Positions 1 through 6,341 of a stretch of 12,073 nucleotides of DNA are shown piece after piece. Made by a program: the position numbers and the translations under genes. Each line of letters begins with the position of its first letter. Position 1 is the stretch's first letter. Below the pieces are notes generated by a model that saw only the letters and a list, made by a program, of their open reading frames with translations, searched no databases and had not been told where the DNA came from. This DNA comes from JAVBPA01 sp031549925 (lineage in GTDB: Bacteria > Bacillota > Clostridia > Oscillospirales > CAG-272), in assembly GCA_031549925.1 (NCBI GenBank), contig JAVBPA010000015.1:1-12073 (forward strand), in the 5' to 3' direction.

Positions 1-63
1 TATAAGCTCAACACCTGCGTATCCTGTAGCTCCGATAATACCCGCTTTGATTTTATCTTTCAT
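1..63 (-). CDS. argC: ArgC, N-acetyl-gamma-glutamyl-phosphate reductase (N-terminal 21 codons only)
   Basis: Only the start of the gene is in the window; it runs off the left edge. The minus strand reads from an ATG at 63-61 into MKDKIKAGIIGATGYAGVEL, which carries the NADP-binding Rossmann turn GATGYAG typical of ArgC N-termini. ArgC reduces N-acetylglutamyl-phosphate to the semialdehyde in arginine synthesis, in the cytoplasm. The start codon overlaps the argH stop codon (ATGA at 63-60), and a strong Shine-Dalgarno GAGGAG sits inside the argH 3' end (77-72, 8 nt spacing), so translation is probably coupled to argH. The family call rests on one motif plus position downstream of argG and argH. 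A different Rossmann enzyme is possible but unlikely. Confidence 0.88.
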   Translation of the reverse strand, partial: MKDKIKAGIIGATGYAGVELI

Positions 64-1463
64 TTTGAAAACTCCTCAATAATTTCGTCAAGCCTTGAAA
101 TTTGTTTTAACACCGAATCCAAAGCGGGTCCTCCGGCGGATTTTCTTTCTTTTACACATGTTTCAAGCGATATAGCGGAGTATACATCACTGCAAAACAA
201 TTGCGGAAGTCCCAGTTCCGCGCAGCACGAATTTAATTCGTTTGTTCCAAGTGATTCAAGAGGTATTTGTCCGGACGCGTATTTTCCGATAAGCTTGCCT
301 GTAACTTTATATGCGTCACGGAAAGGCATACCTTGTTTCACTAAATAATCCGCACAGTCGGTAGCGTTTAAATATCCGGTTTCGGCGGAAAGACGCATCC
401 TATCCGCTCTAACCGACGAAGTTTCAAACATTTTCGCGAAAATACCGAGAGAGAGTTTTGTGTTGTCAAGCGCATCGAAAACCGCTTCCTTGTCTTCCTG
501 CATGTCTTTGTTATACGCGAGAGGAAGCCCTTTCATGACGGTAAGCAGCGTTATAAGCGACCCGTAAACGCGTCCGGTTTTTCCTCTGACGAGTTCGGCT
601 ATGTCGGGATTCTTTTTCTGAGGCATAATTGAAGATCCTGTTGAAAAAGCGTCGTCCAGTTCTAAAAATCCGAATTCGGAGGAGCACCACAATATTATTT
701 CTTCGGAAAAGCGTGAAAGGTGCATCATCAGTATCGACATAGAAGAAATCATTTCGATTATGAAATCCCTGTCGGAAACTCCGTCGATTGAATTTTCGGT
801 TATATCATCAAAATTGAGAGCACAGCTTACATTCAAACGGTCTATCGGATGAGTAGTTCCGGCGAGAGCTCCCGAACCGAGAGGGCATTTATTCATACGC
901 TTCCTGCAATCCCCAAAACGTTCGGCATCACGGCTGAGCATAAACGCATACGCAAGAATATGATGAGCGAATGTAACCGGCTGAGCACGTTGCATATGAG
1001 TATAACCGGGCATTATTGTTTCGGTATTTTCCGCGGCTTTTTTTCGTATAACGGACAAAAATTCCATTATAAGCTTTATTATTTCCCCGCATTCGCGTCT
1101 TAAATAAAGACGTATATCAAGCGCGACCTGATCGTTGCGGCTGCGGGCGGTGTGAAGCTTTTTGCCCGCGTCCCCGATTCTTGAGGTAAGCGTAGCTTCG
1201 ATGAACATATGGATATCTTCGCTTGTCATATCAAATTCAAGTTTACCGGATTCGATATCAGAAAGAATACTCCGAAGTCCGTCCGTAATCAAAATAGCTT
1301 CCTCTTTTTTAATAATCCCCTGATCCGCGAGCATTGAAGCGTGCGCTATACTTCCTTCGATGTCGTCGCGGTATAAACGGCAGTCAAATTTTATCGATGA
1401 ATTAAAGCTGTTTGTCTGACTGTCAAGTTCTTTCCCAAACCGCCCTGCCCATAATGTTTTCAT
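60..1463 (-). CDS. argH: Argininosuccinate lyase
   Basis: ArgH splits argininosuccinate into arginine and fumarate, the last step of arginine synthesis, as a cytoplasmic homotetramer of the fumarase/aspartase superfamily. The 467-aa length is normal for the family. Visible motifs: TARSRNDQ at residues 105-112, GYTHMQ at 153-158 (with the conserved Thr-His), and the superfamily signature GSSIMPQKKNPD at 276-287, which supplies the catalytic serine loop. N-terminal LWAGRF is also typical. It lies 21 nt downstream of argG and overlaps argC by 4 nt, so the three form one operon. Its own ribosome site is weak (GGA about 11-12 nt before the ATG), consistent with reliance on transcription and translation from argG. 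Nothing looks damaged. Confidence 0.97.
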   Translation of the reverse strand: MKTLWAGRFGKELDSQTNSFNSSIKFDCRLYRDDIEGSIAHASMLADQGIIKKEEAILITDGLRSILSDIESGKLEFDMTSEDIHMFIEATLTSRIGDAGKKLHTARSRNDQVALDIRLYLRRECGEIIKLIMEFLSVIRKKAAENTETIMPGYTHMQRAQPVTFAHHILAYAFMLSRDAERFGDCRKRMNKCPLGSGALAGTTHPIDRLNVSCALNFDDITENSIDGVSDRDFIIEMISSMSILMMHLSRFSEEIILWCSSEFGFLELDDAFSTGSSIMPQKKNPDIAELVRGKTGRVYGSLITLLTVMKGLPLAYNKDMQEDKEAVFDALDNTKLSLGIFAKMFETSSVRADRMRLSAETGYLNATDCADYLVKQGMPFRDAYKVTGKLIGKYASGQIPLESLGTNELNSCCAELGLPQLFCSDVYSAISLETCVKERKSAGGPALDSVLKQISRLDEIIEEFSK

Positions 1464-1484
1464 TTATATCAAATCCACAGATTA

Positions 1485-2708
1485 TTATTTTTTGTTTTTT
1501 GCGTCCATTTTAGCTTTGATTGTGAGAGGGAGACCGAAAAGATTAATAAATCCTTCGCTGTCTTTTTGATCGTATGCACCCTCGTCTTCACCGAAAGAAG
1601 CTATCGCTTCATCGTAAAGGGAATTCGGAGATTTGATGGAAGATACTATAATATTCCCTTTGTAAAGCTTTAATTTAACTTCTCCGTCCACATTTTCCTG
1701 AGTCGCGTCGACGAACGCGCTGAGTGCTTCGCGCAGAGGTGTGAACCACTGACCGAAATATACAAGTTCGGAAAATTTTCCGGAAAGCATTTGCTTGGTG
1801 TGAAGCGTATCGCGGTCGAGCGTTATTGTTTCAAGCGCTTCGTGCGCGCGGTAGAGAATTGATCCGCCGGGAGTTTCATATACTCCTCTGCTTTTCATAC
1901 CGACCAGACGGTTTTCAACTATATCAAGCAGCCCGATACCGTTTTCCCCGCCGATTTTATTTAATTTTTCTATTATTTCGATAGGATCGGATTCAATTGA
2001 GTCAACGGATACCGGAACTCCTTTTCGAAAGCCTACGGTAACATATGAAGCTTTATCGGGCGCCTGCATCGGAGAAACTCCCATTTCAAGAATTTTTTCA
2101 TACATCGGTTCGTTTGCCGGGTCTTCCAAATCCATTCCCTCGTGGGACAAGTGCCAAATGTTTTTATCTTTTGAATAATTTGTTTCGCGGTTTATTTTAA
2201 GCGGAATATTATGCGCTTCCGCGTATTCGATTTCCTCTTCACGGCTCTTTATATCCCAGGTTCTCCAGGGAGCGATTATTTTCATGTTCGGTGCAAAAGC
2301 TTTTATTGTAAGTTCAAATCTTACCTGGTCATTTCCTTTTCCCGTACAGCCGTGAGCTATAGCGTCGGCGCCTTCCGCAAGTGCGATTTCAACAATGCGG
2401 CGGGCTATGCAAGGACGGGCAAACGAAGTTCCGAGCAGATATGTTCCTTCATATTTTGCGCCGGCTTTGAGTGTCGGCCAGATATAATTTGTAATAAAAT
2501 CTTCGCGCAGGTCTTCTATATATATCTTGGAAGCTCCCGTTTTAATTGCTTTTTCTTCAAGCCCCTCAAGTTCGTCAGCCTGACCTACATTGCCCGAAAC
2601 AGCGATAACTTCGCAGCCTTCATAATTCTCCTTGAGCCACGGTATAATAATGGAAGTATCGAGACCTCCGGAATAAGCTAAAACTATTTTTTTGATTTTA
2701 TTTTCCAT
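1485..2708 (-). CDS. argG: Argininosuccinate synthase
   Basis: ArgG joins citrulline and aspartate with ATP to make argininosuccinate, in the cytoplasm, one step before ArgH. The 407-aa length fits the family. The N-type ATP pyrophosphatase P-loop AYSGGLDTS is at residues 11-19, and the second nucleotide/citrulline-binding signature HGCTGKGNDQVRFE is at 119-132. The C-terminal part, with YRAHEALE and SGKFSELVYFGQWFTP, is also family-typical. The start is fixed by a strong Shine-Dalgarno (AGGAGA about 8 nt upstream) and the N-terminal KKIVLAYSGG. It is the first gene of the minus-strand operon argG-argH-argC. Regulation by the arginine repressor ArgR/AhrC is likely, because an ARG-box-like site lies upstream of its promoter. 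Confidence 0.98.
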   Translation of the reverse strand: MENKIKKIVLAYSGGLDTSIIIPWLKENYEGCEVIAVSGNVGQADELEGLEEKAIKTGASKIYIEDLREDFITNYIWPTLKAGAKYEGTYLLGTSFARPCIARRIVEIALAEGADAIAHGCTGKGNDQVRFELTIKAFAPNMKIIAPWRTWDIKSREEEIEYAEAHNIPLKINRETNYSKDKNIWHLSHEGMDLEDPANEPMYEKILEMGVSPMQAPDKASYVTVGFRKGVPVSVDSIESDPIEIIEKLNKIGGENGIGLLDIVENRLVGMKSRGVYETPGGSILYRAHEALETITLDRDTLHTKQMLSGKFSELVYFGQWFTPLREALSAFVDATQENVDGEVKLKLYKGNIIVSSIKSPNSLYDEAIASFGEDEGAYDQKDSEGFINLFGLPLTIKAKMDAKNKK

Positions 2709-2761
2709 GATAAAATTCTCCTGAATTTGTAATAAAAAGTATCGGCAATTTTATAAACATC

Positions 2762-2790
2762 ATTATAAACCATTTATTATAAAATTACAA
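2762..2790 (-). promoter_or_regulatory. Sigma-A type promoter of argGHC
   Basis: On the minus strand, TTGTAA (2790-2785) and a perfect TATAAT (2767-2762) are separated by exactly 17 bp. Transcription would start near 2755, leaving a leader of about 47 nt before the argG ATG at 2708. No other hexamer pair with good spacing was found in this stretch. Confidence 0.7.
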
Positions 2791-2807
2791 TAGGCATTTT
2801 GCACAAA

Positions 2808-2825
2808 AATGAATAAATATACACA
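2808..2825 (-). promoter_or_regulatory. ARG-box-like operator (ArgR/AhrC)
   Basis: The plus strand reads TGAATAAATATACA at 2810-2823. Compared with the known 18-bp ARG box (WNTGAATWWWWATTCANW), 17 of 18 positions agree; the one mismatch is A for T in the right half. It sits about 17 bp upstream of the argG -35 box. A second, much poorer match (TGAATTTGTAATAA, 2722-2735) lies in the argG leader over the ribosome site and might be a paired half-operator. AT-rich DNA gives chance matches, so this is supported mainly by location. Confidence 0.55.
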
Positions 2826-2946
2826 CTATTTTTATGCTGTTATAAAATATATCCGTAAAAAATTACCGAGTTTATTTATATTAAATTTTTATAACACTAT
2901 ATACGAGTTATATGCGGTAAAAAAATTTTAAACAGGACTTATTTGA

Positions 2947-2975
2947 TTGATTTTATTTAAAGACTGTATTAAAAT
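2947..2975 (+). promoter_or_regulatory. Probable promoter of the deacetylase pair
   Basis: TTGATT (2947-2952), a 17-bp spacer and TAAAAT (2970-2975) give a fair sigma-A type match, with a start near 2982 and a leader of about 30 nt. An overlapping alternative (TTGATT 2943-2948, 18 bp, TATTAA) is weaker. Sporulation-sigma promoters were looked for because the first gene is PdaA-like, and none was convincing. The region is very AT-rich, so confidence is limited. Confidence 0.45.
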
Positions 2976-3011
2976 TTTTGCTGCCATAATTATATGAACT
3001 GAGGTTTTTAT

Positions 3012-3842
3012 ATGGTTTATAAAAAATATATAAAAAAAATGTTAAAATGCACTTCGCTAATATTAGCGGCGATATTATTATTTACACATTTTAATATTTA
3101 TATAAGCGCGGAAAATAAAGCCGGAAACGGCGAACTGCAATGGTTTTTCAAAAAAAACGGTTCCCAGCAGCCGATATTGCATCCTTCTTTGCAAATGATA
3201 AATAATTACAATTCTTTTTACATCGGATGTCCGAATGAAAAGGTTATTTATATTACTTTTGATGCCGGATATGAAAACGGGAATATTGAAAAAACACTTG
3301 ATATATTAAAAAAGAACGATGTCAAAGCAGCCTTTTTTATACTGGAACATTTGATAACAGCAAATACCGATTTAATTATACGCATGGCAAACGAAGGTCA
3401 TATGGTTGCAAATCATACCTGCCGCCACAAAAATATGGCTACTGTCACCGAAAAAGAACAATTCGCTTCGCATTTAGCAAATTTGGAAGATATATATAAA
3501 CAATATACAGGATTTGATATGGCGAAAGTCTACCGTCCTCCGGAAGGTAAATTTAACGAATTAAACCTGCTGCACGCGACGGAACTTGGGTATAAAACGG
3601 TATTTTGGAGCTTTGCTTACGCGGATTGGGATAACAAGGTTCAGCCCGACCCTGAAAAAGCATATAAAAATATCATAGAAAACACCCACAACGGTGAAAT
3701 AATATTATTCCATCCCACATCTTCAACAAACGCTGAAATCCTTGACCGGCTTATTAAAACATGGAAAGATATGGGGTACAGATTTGGAAGTCTTGACGAA
3801 CTAAAATATTTGGGAAATTCCCTTTCCGGTATTGATGAATGA
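3012..3842 (+). CDS. pdaA: PdaA-like polysaccharide deacetylase (muramic delta-lactam de-N-acetylase)
   Basis: A NodB-fold, metal-dependent deacetylase of 276 aa. It starts with a signal peptide (Lys-rich start, hydrophobic core at about 14-28, likely cleavage after ISA at 31-33), so it acts outside the membrane. The first NodB motif is TFDAGYENG (82-90), the PdaA variant of TFDDGP with Asp84 kept. HTCRH (135-139) supplies the metal histidines. RPPEGKFNE (175-183), VFWSFAYADW (197-206) and LFHP (232-235) follow in the order seen in B. subtilis PdaA. PdaA removes the acetyl group from muramic acid during spore-cortex delta-lactam formation, so the gene points to an endospore former. GAGG lies 7 nt before the ATG. 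It overlaps the next deacetylase by 4 nt. A vegetative paralogue with another glycan substrate cannot be excluded. Confidence 0.85.
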   Translation: MVYKKYIKKMLKCTSLILAAILLFTHFNIYISAENKAGNGELQWFFKKNGSQQPILHPSLQMINNYNSFYIGCPNEKVIYITFDAGYENGNIEKTLDILKKNDVKAAFFILEHLITANTDLIIRMANEGHMVANHTCRHKNMATVTEKEQFASHLANLEDIYKQYTGFDMAKVYRPPEGKFNELNLLHATELGYKTVFWSFAYADWDNKVQPDPEKAYKNIIENTHNGEIILFHPTSSTNAEILDRLIKTWKDMGYRFGSLDELKYLGNSLSGIDE

Positions 3843-4543
3843 ATAAATATTTATATAAAATTGTATTAATATCCGTTTCAATGATAGCTTTTCTTAATTT
3901 TCCGGTTAAGTTGTACGCGGAATCATCATCCTGCGAAGTGATAAGATCACATCAGAACAGTGATATGAAAATTGCCCTGACATTTGATGACGGTCCCCAT
4001 GTGCAATACACGGAAATAATACTTGACATTCTGGATAAATATAATGTGAAAGCAACATTTTTTATAATAGGAGAAAATGCCAAACGATTACCCGAACTGG
4101 TTTGTAAAATAAAAAATAAAGGGCATGAAATCGCAAATCATACCTTTACGCACCGTAATATCGATTTAATGAATTTAACTCAAGTAAAAAATGAAATGAT
4201 TCAAACGGAGCAAATGCTTAATGAAATTTGCGGAGCAAACCCTAAGCTTTTCCGCCCTCCGGGAGGGATAAACAACAATATTTTAAGAGAAGCGGCTTCT
4301 GCTCTTGATTACCGTATTGTCATGTGGAGTGTTGATACACGGGACTGGAGCTGCTATACTACCGCAGATATGGTCGTTGATAACGTTATTGCAAATACAT
4401 GTACGGGAAGCATCATACTGCTCCATGATTCGGTTTCACGAAGCTGCAGTATTACAGCGGAATCTCTTGAACGTATTCTGGATTATTTGCTGGCGGAAGG
4501 ATATAATTTAGTTACCGTTTCGGAGCTGCTCAGCACATCATGA
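3839..4543 (+). CDS. Secreted NodB-type polysaccharide (peptidoglycan) deacetylase
   Basis: A 234-aa carbohydrate esterase family 4 protein. An N-terminal signal peptide (residues 1-27, hydrophobic 7-20, likely cleavage after LYA) leads straight into a single NodB domain, with no cell-wall binding module. All five canonical motifs are present: TFDDGP (48-53), HTFTH (101-105), RPPGG (139-143), DTRDW (166-170) and LLHD (194-197), so it should be an active metal-dependent N-deacetylase. Likely substrates are peptidoglycan N-acetylglucosamine or N-acetylmuramic acid. Its ATG overlaps the stop of the PdaA-like gene (ATGA, 3839-3842), so the two are co-translated and probably work together. It could be a PdaB-like sporulation protein or a PgdA-like one; the sequence alone does not decide. 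Confidence 0.9.
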   Translation: MNKYLYKIVLISVSMIAFLNFPVKLYAESSSCEVIRSHQNSDMKIALTFDDGPHVQYTEIILDILDKYNVKATFFIIGENAKRLPELVCKIKNKGHEIANHTFTHRNIDLMNLTQVKNEMIQTEQMLNEICGANPKLFRPPGGINNNILREAASALDYRIVMWSVDTRDWSCYTTADMVVDNVIANTCTGSIILLHDSVSRSCSITAESLERILDYLLAEGYNLVTVSELLSTS

Positions 4544-4676
4544 AAATAAAATAATAAAATTTTGATTTTTGCACCTCACAATTATAATCGGGAAGTTCAG
4601 GCTTGACAAGGGTTGAATTTATTTTAAAAACAGATAAAAATTTTTAATTTCATAGAGGAATCAACAGATGTAAGGC

Positions 4677-4688
4677 TGAAAGCGTTTA
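4677..4688 (+). promoter_or_regulatory. cre-like operator (CcpA or other LacI-family regulator)
   Basis: TGAAAGCGTTTA matches the core of the catabolite-responsive element (WTGAAARCGYTTWNN) at every specified position except the leading W, which is C here. The centre is near -97 relative to the expected start of the downstream URO-D gene. That position would suit activation better than roadblock repression. Supported only by sequence match. Confidence 0.4.
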
Positions 4689-4703
4689 TTATTTGGTTTT
4701 ATT

Positions 4704-4747
4704 TATTATATAAAATAATAGTTTGTATTATATAAAATAATAGCTTG
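4704..4747 (+). repeat. Two-copy 22-bp tandem repeat touching the -35 box
   Basis: Copy 1 is 4704-4725 and copy 2 is 4726-4747; they differ at one position (T against C at the 19th base). Each copy holds an imperfect palindrome with arms TATTAT and ATAATA around ATAAA. The second copy ends in the TTG of the -35 box. A 22-bp period is about two turns of the helix, so two protein dimers would sit on the same face of the DNA. This looks like a paired operator, though repeats of this kind also arise by slippage in AT-rich DNA. Confidence 0.75.
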
Positions 4748-4773
4748 ACATAACTTGCGTTTTTTAATATAAT
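4745..4773 (+). promoter_or_regulatory. Perfect consensus sigma-A promoter of the URO-D gene
   Basis: TTGACA (4745-4750), a 17-bp spacer and TATAAT (4768-4773). Both hexamers and the spacing match the consensus exactly. Transcription should begin near 4780. The promoter also shows that the in-frame TTG at 4773 cannot be the start codon, because it lies at the edge of the -10 box. Confidence 0.88.
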
Positions 4774-4778
4774 TGGAG

Positions 4779-4814
4779 AAGTCTTTTCGTTTGAATAAAC
4801 TGAAAGACTTTTTT
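4779..4814 (+). terminator. Leader hairpin with U-tract (possible attenuator or 5' stabiliser)
   Basis: Arms 4779-4792 and 4797-4810 pair as 8 bp, one G-U wobble, one mismatch and 4 bp, around a GAAT loop, and run directly into six T residues (4809-4814). It begins at about the first transcribed base and ends 17 nt before the ribosome site. It has the form of an intrinsic terminator, but the stem is AT-rich and lies unusually close to the 5' end. A role in mRNA stability or in blocking read-through from upstream is equally possible. Confidence 0.5.
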
Positions 4815-4830
4815 AAATTTAATGATAACC

Positions 4831-4835
4831 GAGGA
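4831..4835 (+). promoter_or_regulatory. Ribosome binding site fixing the URO-D start
   Basis: GAGGA lies 9 nt before the ATG at 4845. No such site precedes the upstream in-frame TTG at 4773, which overlaps the -10 box. This decides the start at 4845. Confidence 0.85.
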
Positions 4836-4844
4836 TTTATATAT

Positions 4845-5801
4845 ATGAATTCTACACAGCGTGTTAAAAATACAATAACAGGAAAAGGCGCGGACCGTAC
4901 TCCTGTATACGGCTGGGTTTCAGCCAATATGACAAATCAAATATCGGCTGTTTACGGAAATGTAGCGGCATTTGAAGATAAATATGAATTTGATATGTCT
5001 CATATTTTCGGAGGACCCGGTACATATGACGGAAATGTGCTGGAACAGATTCGGGCAAAGCAAGAACTGACTCCGGATATACTGCTTGACGTTGCACAGC
5101 TTTCACCCGATAATATGGCTGATTATGCGGGAATTGTAAACGGCCTGCGTCATCATAAGCTGCGCGATCGTTTTTGCTATGTACAGACGCCCGGTTTGTT
5201 TGAACATTTTAACGGAGTTTTCGGTATCGAAAATCAACTCTGTTATCTTGCGGAATATCCCGATGAAATTGCCGAGCTTTACAAGAGACAGGCTGAGTGG
5301 AATATACGATTCGCAAAAAACTGCGTTGAACTCGGTGTTGATATGGTTCATATTTCAGATGACTGGGGCGCGCAGAATGATTTGATGTTCAGTCCCCGTA
5401 TGTGGAGGGAATACATATTCCCCAATATGAAAAAAGTTGTCGATTCTGTTCACAAAGCGGGATGTTTTGTTAGTCTGCACTCCGACGGATGTGTAGTTCC
5501 CGTTCTTTGCGGAATCAAAGATTTGGGGATAGACGCGTTTCATCCGTGGCAGGAATCCGCCGGAATGCCTTATTCGCTTTGGCTTGATAATTATTGCAAT
5601 GATTTTGCGATTTTAGGCGGTATTTGTATTCAAACGACTCTCGGTTTCGGTAATTTACCGCGCCTTGAAAGCGAAATACGCAGAATATTCGGATTGCTGC
5701 GCGGTAAGAAGTGGATGTGCTGTACAACACATTTTGTGCAGGATCACTGTTCTATGGAAGAATTGGAATTTGCTTTTAAATTAATTCTTGATCTCAGATA
5801 A
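4845..5801 (+). CDS. Uroporphyrinogen decarboxylase (URO-D) superfamily protein, substrate unknown
   Basis: A 318-aa soluble protein from the ATG at 4845. The pattern is that of the URO-D/cobalamin-methyltransferase TIM-barrel superfamily: N-terminal RTPVYGWVS, a central GLFEHFNGVFG, VDMVHISDDWGAQ (residues 166-178, DDW at 172-174), SPRMWREYIFPNMKK, LHSDGC (211-216), HPWQE (233-237), and the terminal LGGI strand. It is shorter than HemE and lacks recognisable HemE N-terminal substrate motifs, so it is not the haem enzyme. It also lacks the His-x-Cys zinc motif of MtaA/CmuA methyltransferases, having His212-x-Asp214 instead. Many such paralogues in Clostridia lie near sugar genes and have no known function. 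It is a single-gene unit with its own elaborate control region; no corrinoid protein is next to it. Confidence 0.8.
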   Translation: MNSTQRVKNTITGKGADRTPVYGWVSANMTNQISAVYGNVAAFEDKYEFDMSHIFGGPGTYDGNVLEQIRAKQELTPDILLDVAQLSPDNMADYAGIVNGLRHHKLRDRFCYVQTPGLFEHFNGVFGIENQLCYLAEYPDEIAELYKRQAEWNIRFAKNCVELGVDMVHISDDWGAQNDLMFSPRMWREYIFPNMKKVVDSVHKAGCFVSLHSDGCVVPVLCGIKDLGIDAFHPWQESAGMPYSLWLDNYCNDFAILGGICIQTTLGFGNLPRLESEIRRIFGLLRGKKWMCCTTHFVQDHCSMEELEFAFKLILDLR

Positions 5802-5826
5802 AAACCATTTTGTTCTTGGTTTTATT
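5801..5826 (+). terminator. Weak terminator after the URO-D gene
   Basis: AAAACCA (5801-5807) pairs with TGGTTTT (5817-5823) around a 9-nt loop, and the right arm ends in a short T run. The stem overlaps the stop codon and has only two G-C pairs, so termination would be weak. Confidence 0.35.
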
Positions 5827-5855
5827 ATGTAAAAATCACATATATATTTACATAA
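5825..5855. repeat. Inverted repeat upstream of the -35 box (operator candidate)
   Basis: Perfect 9-bp arms TTATGTAAA (5825-5833) and TTTACATAA (5847-5855) are separated by 13 bp, giving 22 bp between arm centres. The right arm ends 4 bp before the -35 hexamer. This is the geometry of an operator for a dimer or a pair of dimers. The base composition makes chance inverted repeats common, but a perfect 9-bp pair so close to a promoter is notable. Confidence 0.5.
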
Positions 5856-5859
5856 ATTA

Positions 5860-5888
5860 TTGACATCTGTGAAAATTTGATTTATAAT
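5860..5888 (+). promoter_or_regulatory. Perfect consensus sigma-A promoter of the 101-aa gene
   Basis: TTGACA (5860-5865), a 17-bp spacer and TATAAT (5883-5888) match the consensus exactly. The start should be near 5895, giving a leader of about 72 nt to the ATG at 5967. High, probably vegetative, transcription is expected unless the inverted repeat upstream is a repressor site. Confidence 0.88.
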
Positions 5889-5966
5889 TACTTTGCGGCA
5901 TAAAGTATATTTTTCTAAAAACACCAGAAAGTATCGTTAATAAAAAAATATAAGGAGCGGAATTTT

Positions 5967-6272
5967 ATGGATAAACAGATTGAAATAATTGATAATGTTA
6001 TCAAGTTCCTCGATACTTCCGGCAAACAAGTTGAAGCGCATTCAATGTCATCACAGGACGTAAACTCCATACATATCGAAAATATCACGGTAAACCGCTT
6101 GTTCAAAAAAATACCGACAAAACGTATATCAATAATGGCTCAGGGAATTGATAGAAGTTTAATTGTTTACGAATATAAAGTCGGGGCGGAAGAATTTGAA
6201 AAATATGTCAGAGAACTTGTAGCTTATGCCAAAAAGTATCATATCGCGTACAGACTGCCAGAGGACGAATAA
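5967..6272 (+). CDS. Conserved small hypothetical protein, 101 aa
   Basis: I do not recognise a named family. The protein is soluble, with no signal peptide, membrane segment or cysteine. The first two-thirds alternates short beta-type stretches (IEIIDNVIKFLD, VNSIHIENITVNRLF, RISIMAQG, SLIVYEYKV), and the last third is one amphipathic helix (about residues 74-92, AEEFEKYVRELVAYAKKY). Several strands followed by a C-terminal helix resembles a small bacterial PH-like domain, but that is inference. The gene is real: a perfect consensus promoter upstream, AAGGAG 9 nt before the ATG, and a strong terminator right after it. It is therefore its own transcription unit. Its neighbours give no clue to function. 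Confidence 0.85.
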   Translation: MDKQIEIIDNVIKFLDTSGKQVEAHSMSSQDVNSIHIENITVNRLFKKIPTKRISIMAQGIDRSLIVYEYKVGAEEFEKYVRELVAYAKKYHIAYRLPEDE

Positions 6273-6283
6273 AAAATTTTTGT

Positions 6284-6309
6284 AAAAAGCCGGTTTATAC
6301 GGCTTTTTT
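6284..6309 (+). terminator. Strong Rho-independent terminator
   Basis: AAAAAGCCG (6284-6292) and CGGCTTTTT (6300-6308) form a perfect 9-bp stem with a 7-nt loop, ending in six T residues. It lies 11 nt after the stop of the 101-aa gene. The A-run on the left arm would let it work in both directions. Confidence 0.92.
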
Positions 6310-6341
6310 ATATATTGTTTAAAAAACTTAAAAGGTGATAT

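Noticed and set aside
849..1103. 84-codon open frame on the plus strand opposite argH
   Set aside because: It lies wholly inside argH on the other strand, with no ribosome site and no protein features.
2211..2681. 156-codon open frame on the plus strand opposite argG
   Set aside because: It is antisense to a complete, highly conserved gene. Its translation is Phe/Ser/Tyr-rich with no recognisable motif, and no ribosome site precedes it.
2962..2991. Sigma-G-like -10 (CATAATT at 2985-2991) before the PdaA-like gene
   Set aside because: It matches only five of seven positions and has no TGAATA-like -35 at 17-18 bp. The sigma-A type pair at 2947-2975 is better.
4603..4640. TTGACA at 4603-4608 as a second upstream promoter for the URO-D gene
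   Set aside because: No acceptable -10 hexamer lies 16-18 bp downstream.
4704..4747. CRISPR-like array
   Set aside because: There are only two adjacent AT-rich copies with no spacers and no cas genes nearby; an operator pair fits better.
4773..4844. A 24-codon N-terminal extension of the URO-D protein from a TTG start
   Set aside because: The TTG overlaps the -10 box of a perfect promoter and lies upstream of the expected transcript start. The ATG at 4845 has a good ribosome site and fits the family's N-terminus.
5889..5907. Hairpin TACTTT/AAAGTA at the start of the 101-aa gene's leader
   Set aside because: The expected transcript start (about 5895) leaves the left arm untranscribed, so it cannot fold in the main mRNA.
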